Assembly (NCBI GenBank): GCA_037482215.1
Contig: CP148074.1
Coordinates: 3,410,001 to 3,474,000 of the forward strand
Length of the DNA: 64,000 bases
Origin: Pseudomonas mendocina
Lineage (GTDB): Bacteria; Pseudomonadota; Gammaproteobacteria; Pseudomonadales; Pseudomonadaceae
Direction: 5' to 3'
The translations under genes and the position numbers were made by a program. Position 1 is the first letter of the stretch; every line of letters starts with the position of its first letter. Positions 16,775 to 25,667 of this stretch are shown here, piece after piece. The notes under the pieces are model-generated. The model saw nothing but the letters and a program-made list of their open reading frames with translations. It had not been told where the DNA came from and did not search any database.

Positions 16775-18144
16775 CGCCCGGCCTCTCGGCGCAGACGTGC
16801 CACCGGGTGTGGCGCCTGCAAGCGGTCACCATTGCCGAACAGCTTGTTGCGCAGGGTGCCTTCGGCGTATTCGCGCTTGAACAGTCCACGCGCCTGCAAC
16901 TCCGGCACCAGCAGATCAACCACCGCCTCGAAGGTTTCCGGGGCGACCACACTGGCCAGGTTGAAGCCGTCCACATCGGTTTCTTCCACCCACTCCTGCA
17001 ACTGATCCGCGACGGTTTTCGCCGAGCCGACCAGCACCGGGCCGTCACCACCAATGGCGCAGTAATCGGCGATCTCGGCAGTGGTCCAAGAGCGCGTCGG
17101 ATCTGCGCGGGTGAAGGCTTCCACCGCCGACTGAATGGCCTCGCTGGGCACTTCACGCAGAATCTGATCCGGCTGGTACTGCGCGAAATCAATCCCGGTC
17201 CAGCCCGCCATCAGGGTCAGCGCACCACTGGCGCTGGCGTACTCGCGGTATTCGCGCAGGCGCGCCAGCGCAGCTTCGTCAGTCTCGGCAACGATCACCG
17301 TCAGTTGTTCAAGAATCACGATGTCATGGGCGCCACGGCCCGCAGCCACAGCAGCGGTGCGGAAATCTGCCACCTGCTTCTTCAGCACCGCCTTGCTTGG
17401 CGCGGCGACAAACACGCACTCGGCATTCGCCGCCGCAAACGCCCGGCCACGGCTGGAAGCACCGGCCTGATAGAGCACCGGCGTGCGCTGCGGCGAGGGT
17501 TCGCTCAGATGGAAACCCGGTACTTTGAAATACTCTCCCTCGTGGTTAATGCCATGCACCTTGGCGGGGTCTGCGTAGACACCGCTGTCACGGTCGGCAC
17601 GCACCGCATTGTCCTCCCAACTGGTCTCCCAGAGTTTGTAGCAGACCTGCAGGTACTCTTCGGCCAAGGCATAGCGCTGGTCGTGAGAAAGCTGATCGCG
17701 CTGCCCCAAGTTGCGTGCACCGCTGGCCAGATAAGAGGTCACGATATTCCAGCCTGCGCGCCCGCCAGTCAGGTGATCCAGCGTGCTCATGCGCCGGGCA
17801 AACGGAAACGGATGCTCGAAAGACACCGATGCCGTCACGCCAAAGCCCAGATGCTGAGTAGCCGCTGCCATGGCCGGCACCAGTTGCAGCGGATCATTCA
17901 CCGGCACCTGCGCGGCGTTGCTCAGGGCGCTGTCGGCGTTGCCGCCGTATACGTCATAAACCCCCAGCACGTCGGCGATAAACAGGCCGTCAATGCAGCC
18001 ACGTTCAAGGGTTTTGGCCAGCTCAACCCAGTAATGGATATCGGTGTAACGCGTAGCCTGATCACGTGGGTGCCGCCACAGGCCGGGCGACAGATGCCCG
18101 ACCGTGTTCATGCTGAAGGCATTGAGGCGAATCTGTTTGGTCAT
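16771..18144 (-). CDS. NtaA/SnaA/DszA-type FMNH2-dependent monooxygenase
   Basis: 457 residues, luciferase-like flavoenzyme of the two-component NtaA/SnaA/DszA branch (DszA and DmoA act on sulfones and dimethyl sulfide). Landmarks: LNAFSMNTVGHLSPGLWRHP, WVELAKTLERGCIDGLFIAD, HPFPFARRMSTLDHLTGGRA, WNIVTSYL, QAGASSRGRAFAA and VDGFNLASVVAPETFE. It needs FMNH2 from a reductase such as SfnE. It follows the SfnB-type gene by 9 bp and overlaps metI by 4, so oxidation and transport genes are one unit driven by the sigma-54 promoter near 19.43 kb. The substrate is unknown; a sulfone or thioether is likely. Confidence 0.82.
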   Translation of the reverse strand: MTKQIRLNAFSMNTVGHLSPGLWRHPRDQATRYTDIHYWVELAKTLERGCIDGLFIADVLGVYDVYGGNADSALSNAAQVPVNDPLQLVPAMAAATQHLGFGVTASVSFEHPFPFARRMSTLDHLTGGRAGWNIVTSYLASGARNLGQRDQLSHDQRYALAEEYLQVCYKLWETSWEDNAVRADRDSGVYADPAKVHGINHEGEYFKVPGFHLSEPSPQRTPVLYQAGASSRGRAFAAANAECVFVAAPSKAVLKKQVADFRTAAVAAGRGAHDIVILEQLTVIVAETDEAALARLREYREYASASGALTLMAGWTGIDFAQYQPDQILREVPSEAIQSAVEAFTRADPTRSWTTAEIADYCAIGGDGPVLVGSAKTVADQLQEWVEETDVDGFNLASVVAPETFEAVVDLLVPELQARGLFKREYAEGTLRNKLFGNGDRLQAPHPVARLRREAGR

Positions 18145-18153
18145 GATACGGCC

Positions 18154-19380
18154 TCAGTTCCAGTCGTGACGGGCAGGCTTGATGCCGTTGAGCGCCCAGT
18201 TGCCGACCAAGTGATATTTCCAGCGCACCGGATCATGCAATGTGTGCACCCGCGCATTGCGCCAGTGACGGTCGAAGTTGTGCACCACCAGTGATGAGCG
18301 CGTTCCGCCCAGCTCAAACAGGCGGTTAGTCGCCTCAATCGCCACTTCAGTGGTCAGCACCTTGGCCCTGGCCACCGCAACCGAGGCAGCGGCCACATTG
18401 TCTTCATTGGTTGCCGGTTTTGCCGCATCCAGCACCCGTCCGGCGCGTTCAAGCAGGGCTTCGGCGGCCTCCTGACGAATGTCCAGCGAGCCGATCTGAA
18501 TGATGGTCAGCGGGTCTTCGCTGGCTTTCTCCACGCCGGCATCAATCCACGGGCGAGCATGTTCACGAACAAAGGCGATGGTGTCGTCCAGCGCGGCCCG
18601 GGCAATACCGGCATCAATCGCGGCAGTGGTCAGTTGCGCGAACGGGCCGGCCAGGGTCGGGCTTTCATAGGAGCGATAGCTGGGGAACAGGTTAAAGGTC
18701 GGTACACGCAGACCATCCAGAATCACAGTGCCGCTGGAGGTGGTGCGCTGGCCGATGCTGCTCCAGTCATCCACCACAACCAGGCCCGGCGTGCCGCGCT
18801 GAACAAATGCCAGTTGGGCGCGATCCTGATCGTCCAGCGCCAGCACGCCGAGCCAATGCGCATAGAGCGAGCCGGTGCAATAGCCCTTGCGCCCGTCAAT
18901 GCGGTACCCATCACCTTCAGCGACCAGACGGGTACGGATGTCGGCTACGTTTTTCCCGCCGGTTTCCGACAGCGCATTGGCAAAGCGGTTGCCCTTGAGC
19001 ACCAGATCGAAGAAGAAACGCTTCTGCTCTTCAGTACCCTGCAAGCGGATATCTTCCAGCAGGCAGTAATGGTTTTGCGGAATCTGCCCCAGCGACGGAT
19101 CAGCGGCTGAAACAATGGCAATCACCTGCGCCAGCGTGGCAAACGACACTTCAGCGCCGCCAAACTCACGGGGCACGGTAATGCCCCAGAGGCCACTGTT
19201 GGAAAAGGTATCGACTACATCCGCCGGGACTTCGCGGTTGCGGTCACGCTCGGAGGCCCCCTCACGCAGAAACGCCGCCACGTGGTGGGCAACGGCGATG
19301 GCTTCGGCATCATCACGGATGATGTGGGCGTCGGGCTGACGGATATCGTAATGGGCTGATAAGACTGCTGGAGTAGACAT
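18154..19380 (-). CDS. SfnB-family sulfur-acquisition oxidoreductase
   Basis: 408 residues, acyl-CoA-dehydrogenase/DszC fold. N-terminal helical part with RDRNREVPADVVDTFSNSGL and GITVPREFGGAEVSFATLAQ, a conserved SLGQIPQNHYCLL, a flavin-binding beta domain (FANALSETGGKNVADI, then GQRTTSSGTVILDGL), and a C-terminal domain ending HWRNARVHTLHDPVRWKYHL. Close in plan to the protein at 29944-31167, so the two are paralogues. It is first in a leftward operon with a DszA-like enzyme and met-type transporter genes, 40 bp downstream of a sigma-54 -12 element. Likely FMNH2-dependent oxygenation of an organosulfur compound. Confidence 0.8.
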   Translation of the reverse strand: MSTPAVLSAHYDIRQPDAHIIRDDAEAIAVAHHVAAFLREGASERDRNREVPADVVDTFSNSGLWGITVPREFGGAEVSFATLAQVIAIVSAADPSLGQIPQNHYCLLEDIRLQGTEEQKRFFFDLVLKGNRFANALSETGGKNVADIRTRLVAEGDGYRIDGRKGYCTGSLYAHWLGVLALDDQDRAQLAFVQRGTPGLVVVDDWSSIGQRTTSSGTVILDGLRVPTFNLFPSYRSYESPTLAGPFAQLTTAAIDAGIARAALDDTIAFVREHARPWIDAGVEKASEDPLTIIQIGSLDIRQEAAEALLERAGRVLDAAKPATNEDNVAAASVAVARAKVLTTEVAIEATNRLFELGGTRSSLVVHNFDRHWRNARVHTLHDPVRWKYHLVGNWALNGIKPARHDWN

Positions 19381-19417
19381 GGCTTCCTCTAAGTAGGTAC
19401 TGCTTTGCCATTACTCA

Positions 19418-19436
19418 TCGCACAACCCGTGCCAAT
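19418..19436 (-). promoter_or_regulatory. Sigma-54 promoter of the leftward monooxygenase-met operon
   Basis: Read on the minus strand: TTGGCACG-GGTT-GTGCG. The GG (19433-19432) and GC (19421-19420) are ten bases apart; the -24 box is perfect and the -12 box has G for the first T. It lies about 40 bp before the ATG at 19380. Confidence 0.75.
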
Positions 19437-19486
19437 TAACTTATTCCTTTAAAGTCAATAAGTTAAGAAAATAATCAACGCAAAGA

Positions 19487-19535
19487 TGTTGCCTCACCAA
19501 CATCTGCACGACAGTCCACTGTTTGCCCATCAACA
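19487..19535. promoter_or_regulatory. Two candidate SfnR enhancer palindromes
   Basis: TGTTGCCTCACCAACA (19487-19502) is a perfect TGTTG-N6-CAACA, inside a 7-bp-arm repeat GATGTTG/CAACATC. TGTTTGCCCATCAACA (19520-19535) has one mismatch and its near edge is 87 bp from the -24 GG, the spacing seen at the other promoters. Confidence 0.65.
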
Positions 19536-19543
19536 GTTGCTGA

Positions 19544-20290
19544 TCAAGCCTGCTGCACTTTGCCCAGATAGAAATCGTGTAGGTCACCCCGACCTGCCAA
19601 CTCACTCGCCACGCCCTGGTCCACCACCTGCCCATTCTCCAGCACGTAGGCGTGATGGGCGTAACGCAGGGCCACATCGATGTTCTGTTCAGTTACCAGA
19701 AAGCTCACGCCGTCACGGCGGTTGAGTTCACCGACGATGTCGAAAATCTCTTCAACGATCTGCGGTGCCAGGCCCATGGAGGGCTCGTCCAGCAGCACCA
19801 GCTGTGGTCGTGAGATCAGCGCCCGGCCGATGGCGACCATTTGCTGCTCGCCATCGGATGTATAGCCCGCCAGACTTTTGCGCCGGGTTTTCAGACGCGG
19901 GAACCAGTCAAAAATGCGCGCCAGCTCGTCACGCAGCTCGCCACGGCTGATGCGCGGACGAGCAAATGCGCCGGTTAGCAGGTTTTCTTCCACCGTCAGA
20001 TGTGCAAAGCAGCGCCGCCCTTCCAACACCTGCACCAGACCGGCTGTGGCCAGCGTTTGCGGCGCAGTGCGGGTGACGTCTTCCCCCCAATAGCGAATGC
20101 TGCCGCGCACCACTTCGCCACGATCGGCACGCACCAGCCCGGAAATGGCTTTAAGCGTGGTGCTTTTACCGGCGCCGTTAGCGCCCAAAAGTGCCACCAC
20201 CTGACCCTGACCAACCGTCAGTGATACGCCGCGCACGGCGAGAATCACCTGCTCGTAAAGCACTTCAATGTCATCAACCTGCAGGATCAT
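19544..20290 (-). CDS. livF: LivF-like ABC transporter ATPase
   Basis: 248 residues. Walker A LLGANGAGKSTTLKAISG, signature YTSDGEQQMVAIGRAL (SDGEQ in place of the usual SGGEQ), Walker B LVLLDEPSMGLAP and switch His region FLVTEQNIDVAL (Gln instead of His, normal for LivF). Start at 20290 is fixed by AGGAG six bases upstream; the longer frame to 20410 is not needed. Last gene of the sfnF-sfnG-Liv operon, so one of two ATPases of a branched-chain-type importer, here probably for an organosulfur compound or its derivative. Confidence 0.85.
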   Translation of the reverse strand: MILQVDDIEVLYEQVILAVRGVSLTVGQGQVVALLGANGAGKSTTLKAISGLVRADRGEVVRGSIRYWGEDVTRTAPQTLATAGLVQVLEGRRCFAHLTVEENLLTGAFARPRISRGELRDELARIFDWFPRLKTRRKSLAGYTSDGEQQMVAIGRALISRPQLVLLDEPSMGLAPQIVEEIFDIVGELNRRDGVSFLVTEQNIDVALRYAHHAYVLENGQVVDQGVASELAGRGDLHDFYLGKVQQA

Positions 20291-20339
20291 GCTGCACTCC
20301 TGAACAAACGGCCGGAGCAAGCCCCGGCCGTGATTAATC

Positions 20340-21662
20340 TCAACTTTCTTTGCTGCAATCCCGTGGGGTGATGCCTTTTTCTGCGGCGTATTTATGCGAG
20401 GACGCCTCAATGATCGGCCGCAGCAGTGCGCGATCGGCCTGAACCCAGTCGCTGATCAGGTTCCACTTCTCACCGTCCCACTGCTGGAAGCGCACCGCGC
20501 CACCGCCCTCGTGGTCGGAGCAGGACAGTTGCAGCGGTTGCACCAGACCTTTGGCGCCCAGCGCTTCAAGGCGGGCATCATCCAGACGCAGGTTCTCGAA
20601 GCCCCAGCGCACTTGCTCGCCGGTCAGCGGTTGCTTGCCAAATTTTTCTTGGGCGATGCGTACGGCTTCGACGTTGAGGATGCCGTTAACCACGCCGAGG
20701 TTGTAATACACGGTGCCGAAGCGCTTCGGATCGGCCAGGTCGCCCTCGCCCTTATCCACAACCTGCTGCTGGATACCTTGCAGCACCGGGAACTGGGTGC
20801 CGGACGGATGCGTGGTGATGGAGATAAAGCCCTTGGCTGCTGCACCAGCCGGAGCTGCGTCTTCCTCGGAGTTACTCCAGATGTTGCCGATGATGTGATC
20901 AGCCGGGAAGCCGACTTTCTGCGCGGTTTTCAGCGCCACCGGGTTCATCACGCCCCAGCCGCGCAGGATCACCCAATCCGGCTTGGCGCGGCGGATGTTC
21001 AGCCACTGCGACTGCTGCTCGTTGCCCGGATGCGGCACTTCCAGAAGGGTCAGCTCAAAGCCGTACTTATCGGCCAGCGTCTGCAGCACTTCGTTGGTTT
21101 CCTTGCCGTAAGGCGAGCCGTGATACAGCGTGACGATCTTTTTGCCCTTAAGCTGATCCAGCCCGCCGCTCTTCTCGCCGATCCAGTTAACGATGGCTGA
21201 CACCTCGGAATACGGGTTCAGTTGCAGCGGGAACACGTAGGGAAACACGCTGCCATCGGTGGAGTCGGTGCGGCCGTGGTTGATGGTGATCAGCGGCAGC
21301 TTATCCGCCGTGGAACGCTCCAGCGTGGCGTAGGCAATCCCCACCGAAAGCGGGTTGGTGGCAGCGGCCGGAGCGCCGTTCTGGCCCTTCTTCAGGCGCT
21401 CGTAGCACTCCACGCCCTTCTCCACCACGTACTCGGTTTCGCACTCGCTCCAGGTCAGCTTGACGCCGTTCACCCCGCCGTTGGCGTTGACGTATTTGAG
21501 GTAGTCGATAAAGCCGCCAAAGAAGCCGGTACCACCGGCGGCATACGGACCGACCCGGTAACTTTGCAGCGGGAAGTATTGCTCGTCCGCCGCCTGGACA
21601 CTAAAGGCCGTGGCAGTCAGGGTCAGCGCCAGTGCAAGGCTGCTGAAGGTGCGCTTGAACAT
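20340..21662 (-). CDS. Liv-type periplasmic substrate-binding protein
   Basis: 440 residues with a signal peptide, MFKRTFSSLALALTLTATAF, cleaved near VQAADE. The mature protein has the two-lobed Leu/Ile/Val-binding plan (peripla_BP_6): YFPLQSYRVGPYAAGGTGFF, ELTLLEVPHPGNEQQSQWLN and DWVILRGWGVMNPVAL. It is longer than LivK (about 370) and resembles the binding proteins of orphan Liv-type transporters with unassigned ligands. Start at 21662 begins the signal peptide; the longer frame to 21770 lacks support. Contiguous with livM and livF in the sfnG operon, so the ligand is probably sulfur-related. Confidence 0.82.
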   Translation of the reverse strand: MFKRTFSSLALALTLTATAFSVQAADEQYFPLQSYRVGPYAAGGTGFFGGFIDYLKYVNANGGVNGVKLTWSECETEYVVEKGVECYERLKKGQNGAPAAATNPLSVGIAYATLERSTADKLPLITINHGRTDSTDGSVFPYVFPLQLNPYSEVSAIVNWIGEKSGGLDQLKGKKIVTLYHGSPYGKETNEVLQTLADKYGFELTLLEVPHPGNEQQSQWLNIRRAKPDWVILRGWGVMNPVALKTAQKVGFPADHIIGNIWSNSEEDAAPAGAAAKGFISITTHPSGTQFPVLQGIQQQVVDKGEGDLADPKRFGTVYYNLGVVNGILNVEAVRIAQEKFGKQPLTGEQVRWGFENLRLDDARLEALGAKGLVQPLQLSCSDHEGGGAVRFQQWDGEKWNLISDWVQADRALLRPIIEASSHKYAAEKGITPRDCSKES

Positions 21663-21711
21663 TGTGATAAGTCCTGTGTTGTTATCGAATTGGATTGACT
21701 TGCGGGTTCGC

Positions 21712-22779
21712 TCAGTAGCGCAGCGGCCACGGCCGTGCGCGCTCGCGAAATCTCTGCCAGAGACGGGCAAGCCCCTCCGGCTCCTTGATCAGGAAAAGGA
21801 TGATCAGCGCGCCGAACACCATCTTTTGCAGGTTCTCCAGCTGACCAGCGTCGATCAGCCCGGCCGGCAGCAAGGCGGCGAGATTCGACAGCAAGAGCGG
21901 GAACAGCACGATGAAGGCCGCGCCAAGGAAGTTGCCGAGGACACTGCCCAAGCCACCGATAATGATGATGAAAAGGATCTGGAAAGAGCGGCTCAGGTCG
22001 AAGCCGTGAGGCTCCACCGTGCCCAGATAGGTGAACGCCCACAGCGCTCCGGCCACACCGAGAAAGAAACCGCTGATGGCGAAAGCCAGCAGTTTGGTTT
22101 TGAGCAGCGGAATGCCGATTACCGCAGCGGCGGTGTCCATGTCGCGCACCGCCATCCAGTTACGCCCCAACTCGCTGCGCACGATGTTGCCGCCCAGCCA
22201 GAACAACGCCACCACCACCGCCAAAGTCAGCACGTAACGCCCGGCCGGTGAGCCAAAATCCACACCCGCCACCTGCAACGGCGGAGCAGTAATGACCCCG
22301 GATGAGTTGTAGTTGGAGAACCAGCCAAACCGGGTCAGAGCCCATTGCACAAAAAACTGCGCAGCCAGTGTCGAGACCAGCAGATAGAAACCCTTGATGC
22401 GCAAGCTCGGCAGGCCAAAAACGATCGCTACCAGCGCTGCGGTAATGCCGCCCAAGGCAATGCTCAGCAGCAACGGCAAGCCCGGCACGCGCAGCTCAAA
22501 GTTGTAGGTGGCAAAGGCGCCCACCGCCATAAAGGCTGCCGAGCCCAGCGACAGTTGCCCGGCATAGCCAGTCAGCATGTTCAGGCCAAGCCCAGCCAGG
22601 GACAACACCAGAAACGGAATCAGAATGGCGCTGAACCAGTAATCGTTGCCGAGAAACGGCACCGCCGCGAAGGCAAACACCAGCAGCGCCAGCAGGCCGA
22701 TACGATCTTGGCGCAGGCGGAAAAAACGGCGGTCATCGGCATAGCGAACGCTGAACTGGCCGGCTTCTTTATAAAGCAT
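21712..22779 (-). CDS. livM: LivM-like ABC permease
   Basis: 355 residues, about ten membrane segments. The family signature LNMLTGYAGQLSLGSAAFMAVGAF (quoted in part: GYAGQLSLGSAAFMAVG) and IRGxPSLRIKGFYLLVSTLA-like region are clear, as is the coupling loop GRNWMAVRDMDTAAAVIGIP. ATG at 22779 with GAGGAGA upstream is chosen over a start 52 codons earlier that would overlap livH heavily. It begins 10 bp after the livH stop. Confidence 0.87.
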   Translation of the reverse strand: MLYKEAGQFSVRYADDRRFFRLRQDRIGLLALLVFAFAAVPFLGNDYWFSAILIPFLVLSLAGLGLNMLTGYAGQLSLGSAAFMAVGAFATYNFELRVPGLPLLLSIALGGITAALVAIVFGLPSLRIKGFYLLVSTLAAQFFVQWALTRFGWFSNYNSSGVITAPPLQVAGVDFGSPAGRYVLTLAVVVALFWLGGNIVRSELGRNWMAVRDMDTAAAVIGIPLLKTKLLAFAISGFFLGVAGALWAFTYLGTVEPHGFDLSRSFQILFIIIIGGLGSVLGNFLGAAFIVLFPLLLSNLAALLPAGLIDAGQLENLQKMVFGALIILFLIKEPEGLARLWQRFRERARPWPLRY

Positions 22780-22789
22780 GACGATCTCC

Positions 22790-23671
22790 TCAGACCCGCT
22801 CGATGGCGCGTTCGCCAAACAACCCGGCCGGGCGCACCAGCAGGAACAACAGGGCCAGCACATAGGGGAACCAGTTCTCCAGGCCGCCACCGATGATGGG
22901 GCCGAGATAGACCTCAGCGAGCTTCTCCGAGGCACCGATAATCAGCCCGCCGACAATCGCCCCGCTGATCGAGGTAAAGCCGCCGATGATCAGCACCGGC
23001 AGCGCCTTGAGCACCACCAGTGACAGCGAGAACTGCACGCCGAGACGCGCCCCCCACAGCAGCCCTGCCACAAGGCCGACAAAACCCGCCACCGCCCACA
23101 CGATCGCCCATACCCGCTGCAGACGGATGCCGACTGCCTGCGCCGCCAGTGGATCATCCGCCACTGCCCGCAGCGACAGACCAATACGCGTGTGGTTGAA
23201 CAGCAGCGACAGCACGATCACCAGCAGCGCAGCGGTGCCAGCGGCAAACAGATCGAACTGCGACAGCAGCATGCCGCCCAGCTCCAGCGGCTCATCACTG
23301 ATGCCCAGTTCCAGCCCATGCACCTGCGCGCCCCACAGCGCCTGTGCGGCGCCTTCGATCACGTAGGACAGGCCCAGCGTGGCCATAAACAAAGTGATCG
23401 GCGAACGGTTGACCAAAGGCCGCAACACGGCGCGCTCTACCACCAGGGCCAACAGCCCCATGCTCGCCAGGGTGATGAGGAACACCAGCCAGAACGGCAC
23501 ACCGCGCTCCAGCAGGCTGACAAAGGTCAGCGCCGAGAACAGCACCATCGCGCCCTGAGCGAAGTTGAACACCCCGCTGGCCTTGTAGATCAGGACAAAA
23601 CCGATGGCGACCAGGGAATACATCACCCCTGCCAGCAGGCCGCCGATCAGTACTTCAAAAAAGAATTCCAT
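22790..23671 (-). CDS. livH: LivH-like ABC permease
   Basis: 293 residues, eight or so membrane segments. MYSLVAIGFVLIYKASGVFN and FNFAQGAMVLFSAL are the LivH signatures, and LSLRAVADDPLAAQAVGI is the coupling loop. ATG at 23671 with AGGAAC upstream is chosen over a start 21 codons earlier. It pairs with the downstream LivM-like permease and the LivG/LivF ATPases. Confidence 0.87.
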   Translation of the reverse strand: MEFFFEVLIGGLLAGVMYSLVAIGFVLIYKASGVFNFAQGAMVLFSALTFVSLLERGVPFWLVFLITLASMGLLALVVERAVLRPLVNRSPITLFMATLGLSYVIEGAAQALWGAQVHGLELGISDEPLELGGMLLSQFDLFAAGTAALLVIVLSLLFNHTRIGLSLRAVADDPLAAQAVGIRLQRVWAIVWAVAGFVGLVAGLLWGARLGVQFSLSLVVLKALPVLIIGGFTSISGAIVGGLIIGASEKLAEVYLGPIIGGGLENWFPYVLALLFLLVRPAGLFGERAIERV

Positions 23672-23742
23672 TTGTACAGTTCCTGTTTTCAGGCAAACCA
23701 TCCCCAACCCGCTCACACAAAGCGGCCAGAACAACGGTGAAG

Positions 23743-24516
23743 TTAGTGGCGGGTGCCGAGGTACGCGGCAATCACCTCAGGGTTGCGGCGCACCTCGTCG
23801 GGCGCGCCATCGCCGATCTTGCGGCCGTAGTCGAGCACCACGACGTGATCGGACAGCTCCATCACCACGCCGATGTCGTGCTCAATCAACACCACGGTGG
23901 TGCCGAACTCGCGGTTGATATCCAGGATGAAGCGGCTCATTTCCGCCTTCTCATCGACGTTCATCCCGGCCATGGGTTCGTCCAGCAGCAACAGACGCGG
24001 TTCAGCAGCCAGCGCACGGGCCAGCTCGACACGCTTCTGCAAGCCGTAAGGCAGCTTGCCCACGGTCGCATCGCGCCATTGTTGAATACGTAGAAATGCC
24101 AGCACGCGCTCGGCGGCTTCGCGCTGCTGATCGTCCTCACCAGCGGCACGGCCGATGCGCAACGCCTGTTCAAGCCAGGTGGCGCGGCGCTTCAGGTTGC
24201 GCCCGGTGAGCACGTTGTCGAGCACACTCATGCCTTTGAACAGGGCGATGTTTTGAAAAGTACGGGCGATGCCGCCCAGCGCCGCATCATGGGGACGCAT
24301 GCTGCGGCGGGAGTTGCCGTCAAAACGGATCACGCCCTGCTGCGGCTGATACACGCCATTGATGACGTTAAGCAGCGAACTTTTACCCGCACCATTGGGG
24401 CCAATCAGGGCGCAGATTTCCCCTTCGGCCACGGCGAAGCTGATGTCGCTGATGGCTTTGACACCTTTGAATGACAACGAAATATCCTGCAGTTCCAGCA
24501 ACGCCGCAGCACTCAT
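23743..24516 (-). CDS. livG: LivG-like ABC transporter ATPase
   Basis: 257 residues. Walker [21 protein letters not shown], the Q-loop in ARTFQNIALFKGMSVLDNVL, signature LPYGLQKRVELARALA, Walker B LLLLDEPMAGMN and switch His in VVLIEHDIGVVM. All catalytic motifs are present. ATG at 24516 with GGAA eight bases before it. It lies 11 bp after the degenerate AMP-binding gene and 71 bp before livH. Confidence 0.87.
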   Translation of the reverse strand: MSAAALLELQDISLSFKGVKAISDISFAVAEGEICALIGPNGAGKSSLLNVINGVYQPQQGVIRFDGNSRRSMRPHDAALGGIARTFQNIALFKGMSVLDNVLTGRNLKRRATWLEQALRIGRAAGEDDQQREAAERVLAFLRIQQWRDATVGKLPYGLQKRVELARALAAEPRLLLLDEPMAGMNVDEKAEMSRFILDINREFGTTVVLIEHDIGVVMELSDHVVVLDYGRKIGDGAPDEVRRNPEVIAAYLGTRH

Positions 24517-24527
24517 CTCTCTATTCC

Positions 24528-25658
24528 TTATGCCGGTTGCGGCAAGCCCTGCGGCCACTCGCTGAAAGGGGTTTCGCGCACATCCTGCCAGCGCTCCGCG
24601 GCGGACCAGTTGCGCACGTCAATGCCCAGCCCGCTGAACAACTGATGGACCTCTTCGCTCAAAGGCGCCCCCACCACCAGCGCCACCCGTGTGCGGGTGA
24701 GCCCGAGCACGTCGAGCAGCGGTTTGCGAATCAGCGCGCCACCGATCAAACCTTGCAAAAAACCTGCTTGCGGGCGTAACGCCCAGTCCACCCAGCGCCG
24801 CCGTAATGTGCCCGGTAACGGCAAGCGCTGACTCACCTGCTCATGCAGGCGGCCATAGGTTTCGCGGGTGCCCAGCACCAGGCTCGGGCCGAGTTCGCGG
24901 CGGTCCTGATCACGGGTTTCCAGACGCTCCGGAAAATTCAATCGGAATCCGGCCAGCAACCAAGGGGCGAGCAGATAGCGGGCCTGGCCGCTGGCCGCAA
25001 AGGCGCGGGCGGCCAGGGCCTCTTCACGGTCACTGAGCTGCTCGCCCAGCACTAGGCGCAGACCCTCGTGGAGCAGTTCTGCATGGCTGAAGTGCTGGCG
25101 TTCGACGCCCGTCACTGCACGCCGGTAAAAGGCAAACGCAGCCTCATCAGCCTGCGTCTGCGGTGCATCCTGCACAGCAACAGCCGTTCTTAGCTGTGCG
25201 TAATCCAGCGCCTGCCCGCGTACCTCCTTGTCAGCCAAGCCACGGCCATCGGCATAAGCCAGCCATCCCGGTTGCAAGCCTGCAGCATGCAGGCGCTGAA
25301 TTTCTTCCAAACCTTCTGCCAGAACAAACGCAACGCCCGCCTCACGCAACGACGCGGCCTGATCCTCTGGGTTTTCCAGTGGATCAAACAGCGCCGCCAC
25401 ACCGCCCAGCCACTGCGCCGCCAAAGCGGCAAACAGCGCCTCTGGGCGCGGCCGACTGATAATCACCAGCTGTGCGCCCGTAGCAAAACCAGCAGAGCGT
25501 AAGGCACCAGCCAGGGCCAACACCTCGTCCTGCACCTGAGCCCAGCTATGTACCTGCCAGATACCCAGACGCTTATGCCGCAGGGCAATGGCGTCCGGAT
25601 TCAGGCGGGCCTGAGCAGCCAGCCATTGAGGAAGAATGCTACGCGTTGCGTCGCTCAT
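24528..25658 (-). CDS. Degenerate AMP-binding (ANL-family-like) protein
   Basis: 376 residues. The N-terminus (WLAAQARLNPDAIALRHKRL, then SWAQVQDEVLALAGALRSAG, GAQLVIISRPRPEALFAALA) clearly has the opening of an acyl-CoA synthetase/AMP-ligase. But the usual T-S-G-T-T-G-x-P-K nucleotide loop is replaced by AFAFYRRAVTGVERQHFSHA, and the AMP-binding A5/A7/A8 motifs and most of the C-terminal domain are missing: families are about 520-560 long. Catalysis as an adenylating enzyme seems unlikely. The frame is intact, has normal codon use, and is packed 9 bp after sfnG and 11 bp before livG, so it is probably kept for a function, perhaps ligand binding or an accessory role for the transporter. Confidence 0.72.
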   Translation of the reverse strand: MSDATRSILPQWLAAQARLNPDAIALRHKRLGIWQVHSWAQVQDEVLALAGALRSAGFATGAQLVIISRPRPEALFAALAAQWLGGVAALFDPLENPEDQAASLREAGVAFVLAEGLEEIQRLHAAGLQPGWLAYADGRGLADKEVRGQALDYAQLRTAVAVQDAPQTQADEAAFAFYRRAVTGVERQHFSHAELLHEGLRLVLGEQLSDREEALAARAFAASGQARYLLAPWLLAGFRLNFPERLETRDQDRRELGPSLVLGTRETYGRLHEQVSQRLPLPGTLRRRWVDWALRPQAGFLQGLIGGALIRKPLLDVLGLTRTRVALVVGAPLSEEVHQLFSGLGIDVRNWSAAERWQDVRETPFSEWPQGLPQPA

Positions 25659-25667
25659 CGCTCACCC

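Noticed and set aside
16807..18294. Open frame of 495 codons antisense to the DszA-type gene
   Set aside because: Shadow of a gene with full family motifs on the other strand.
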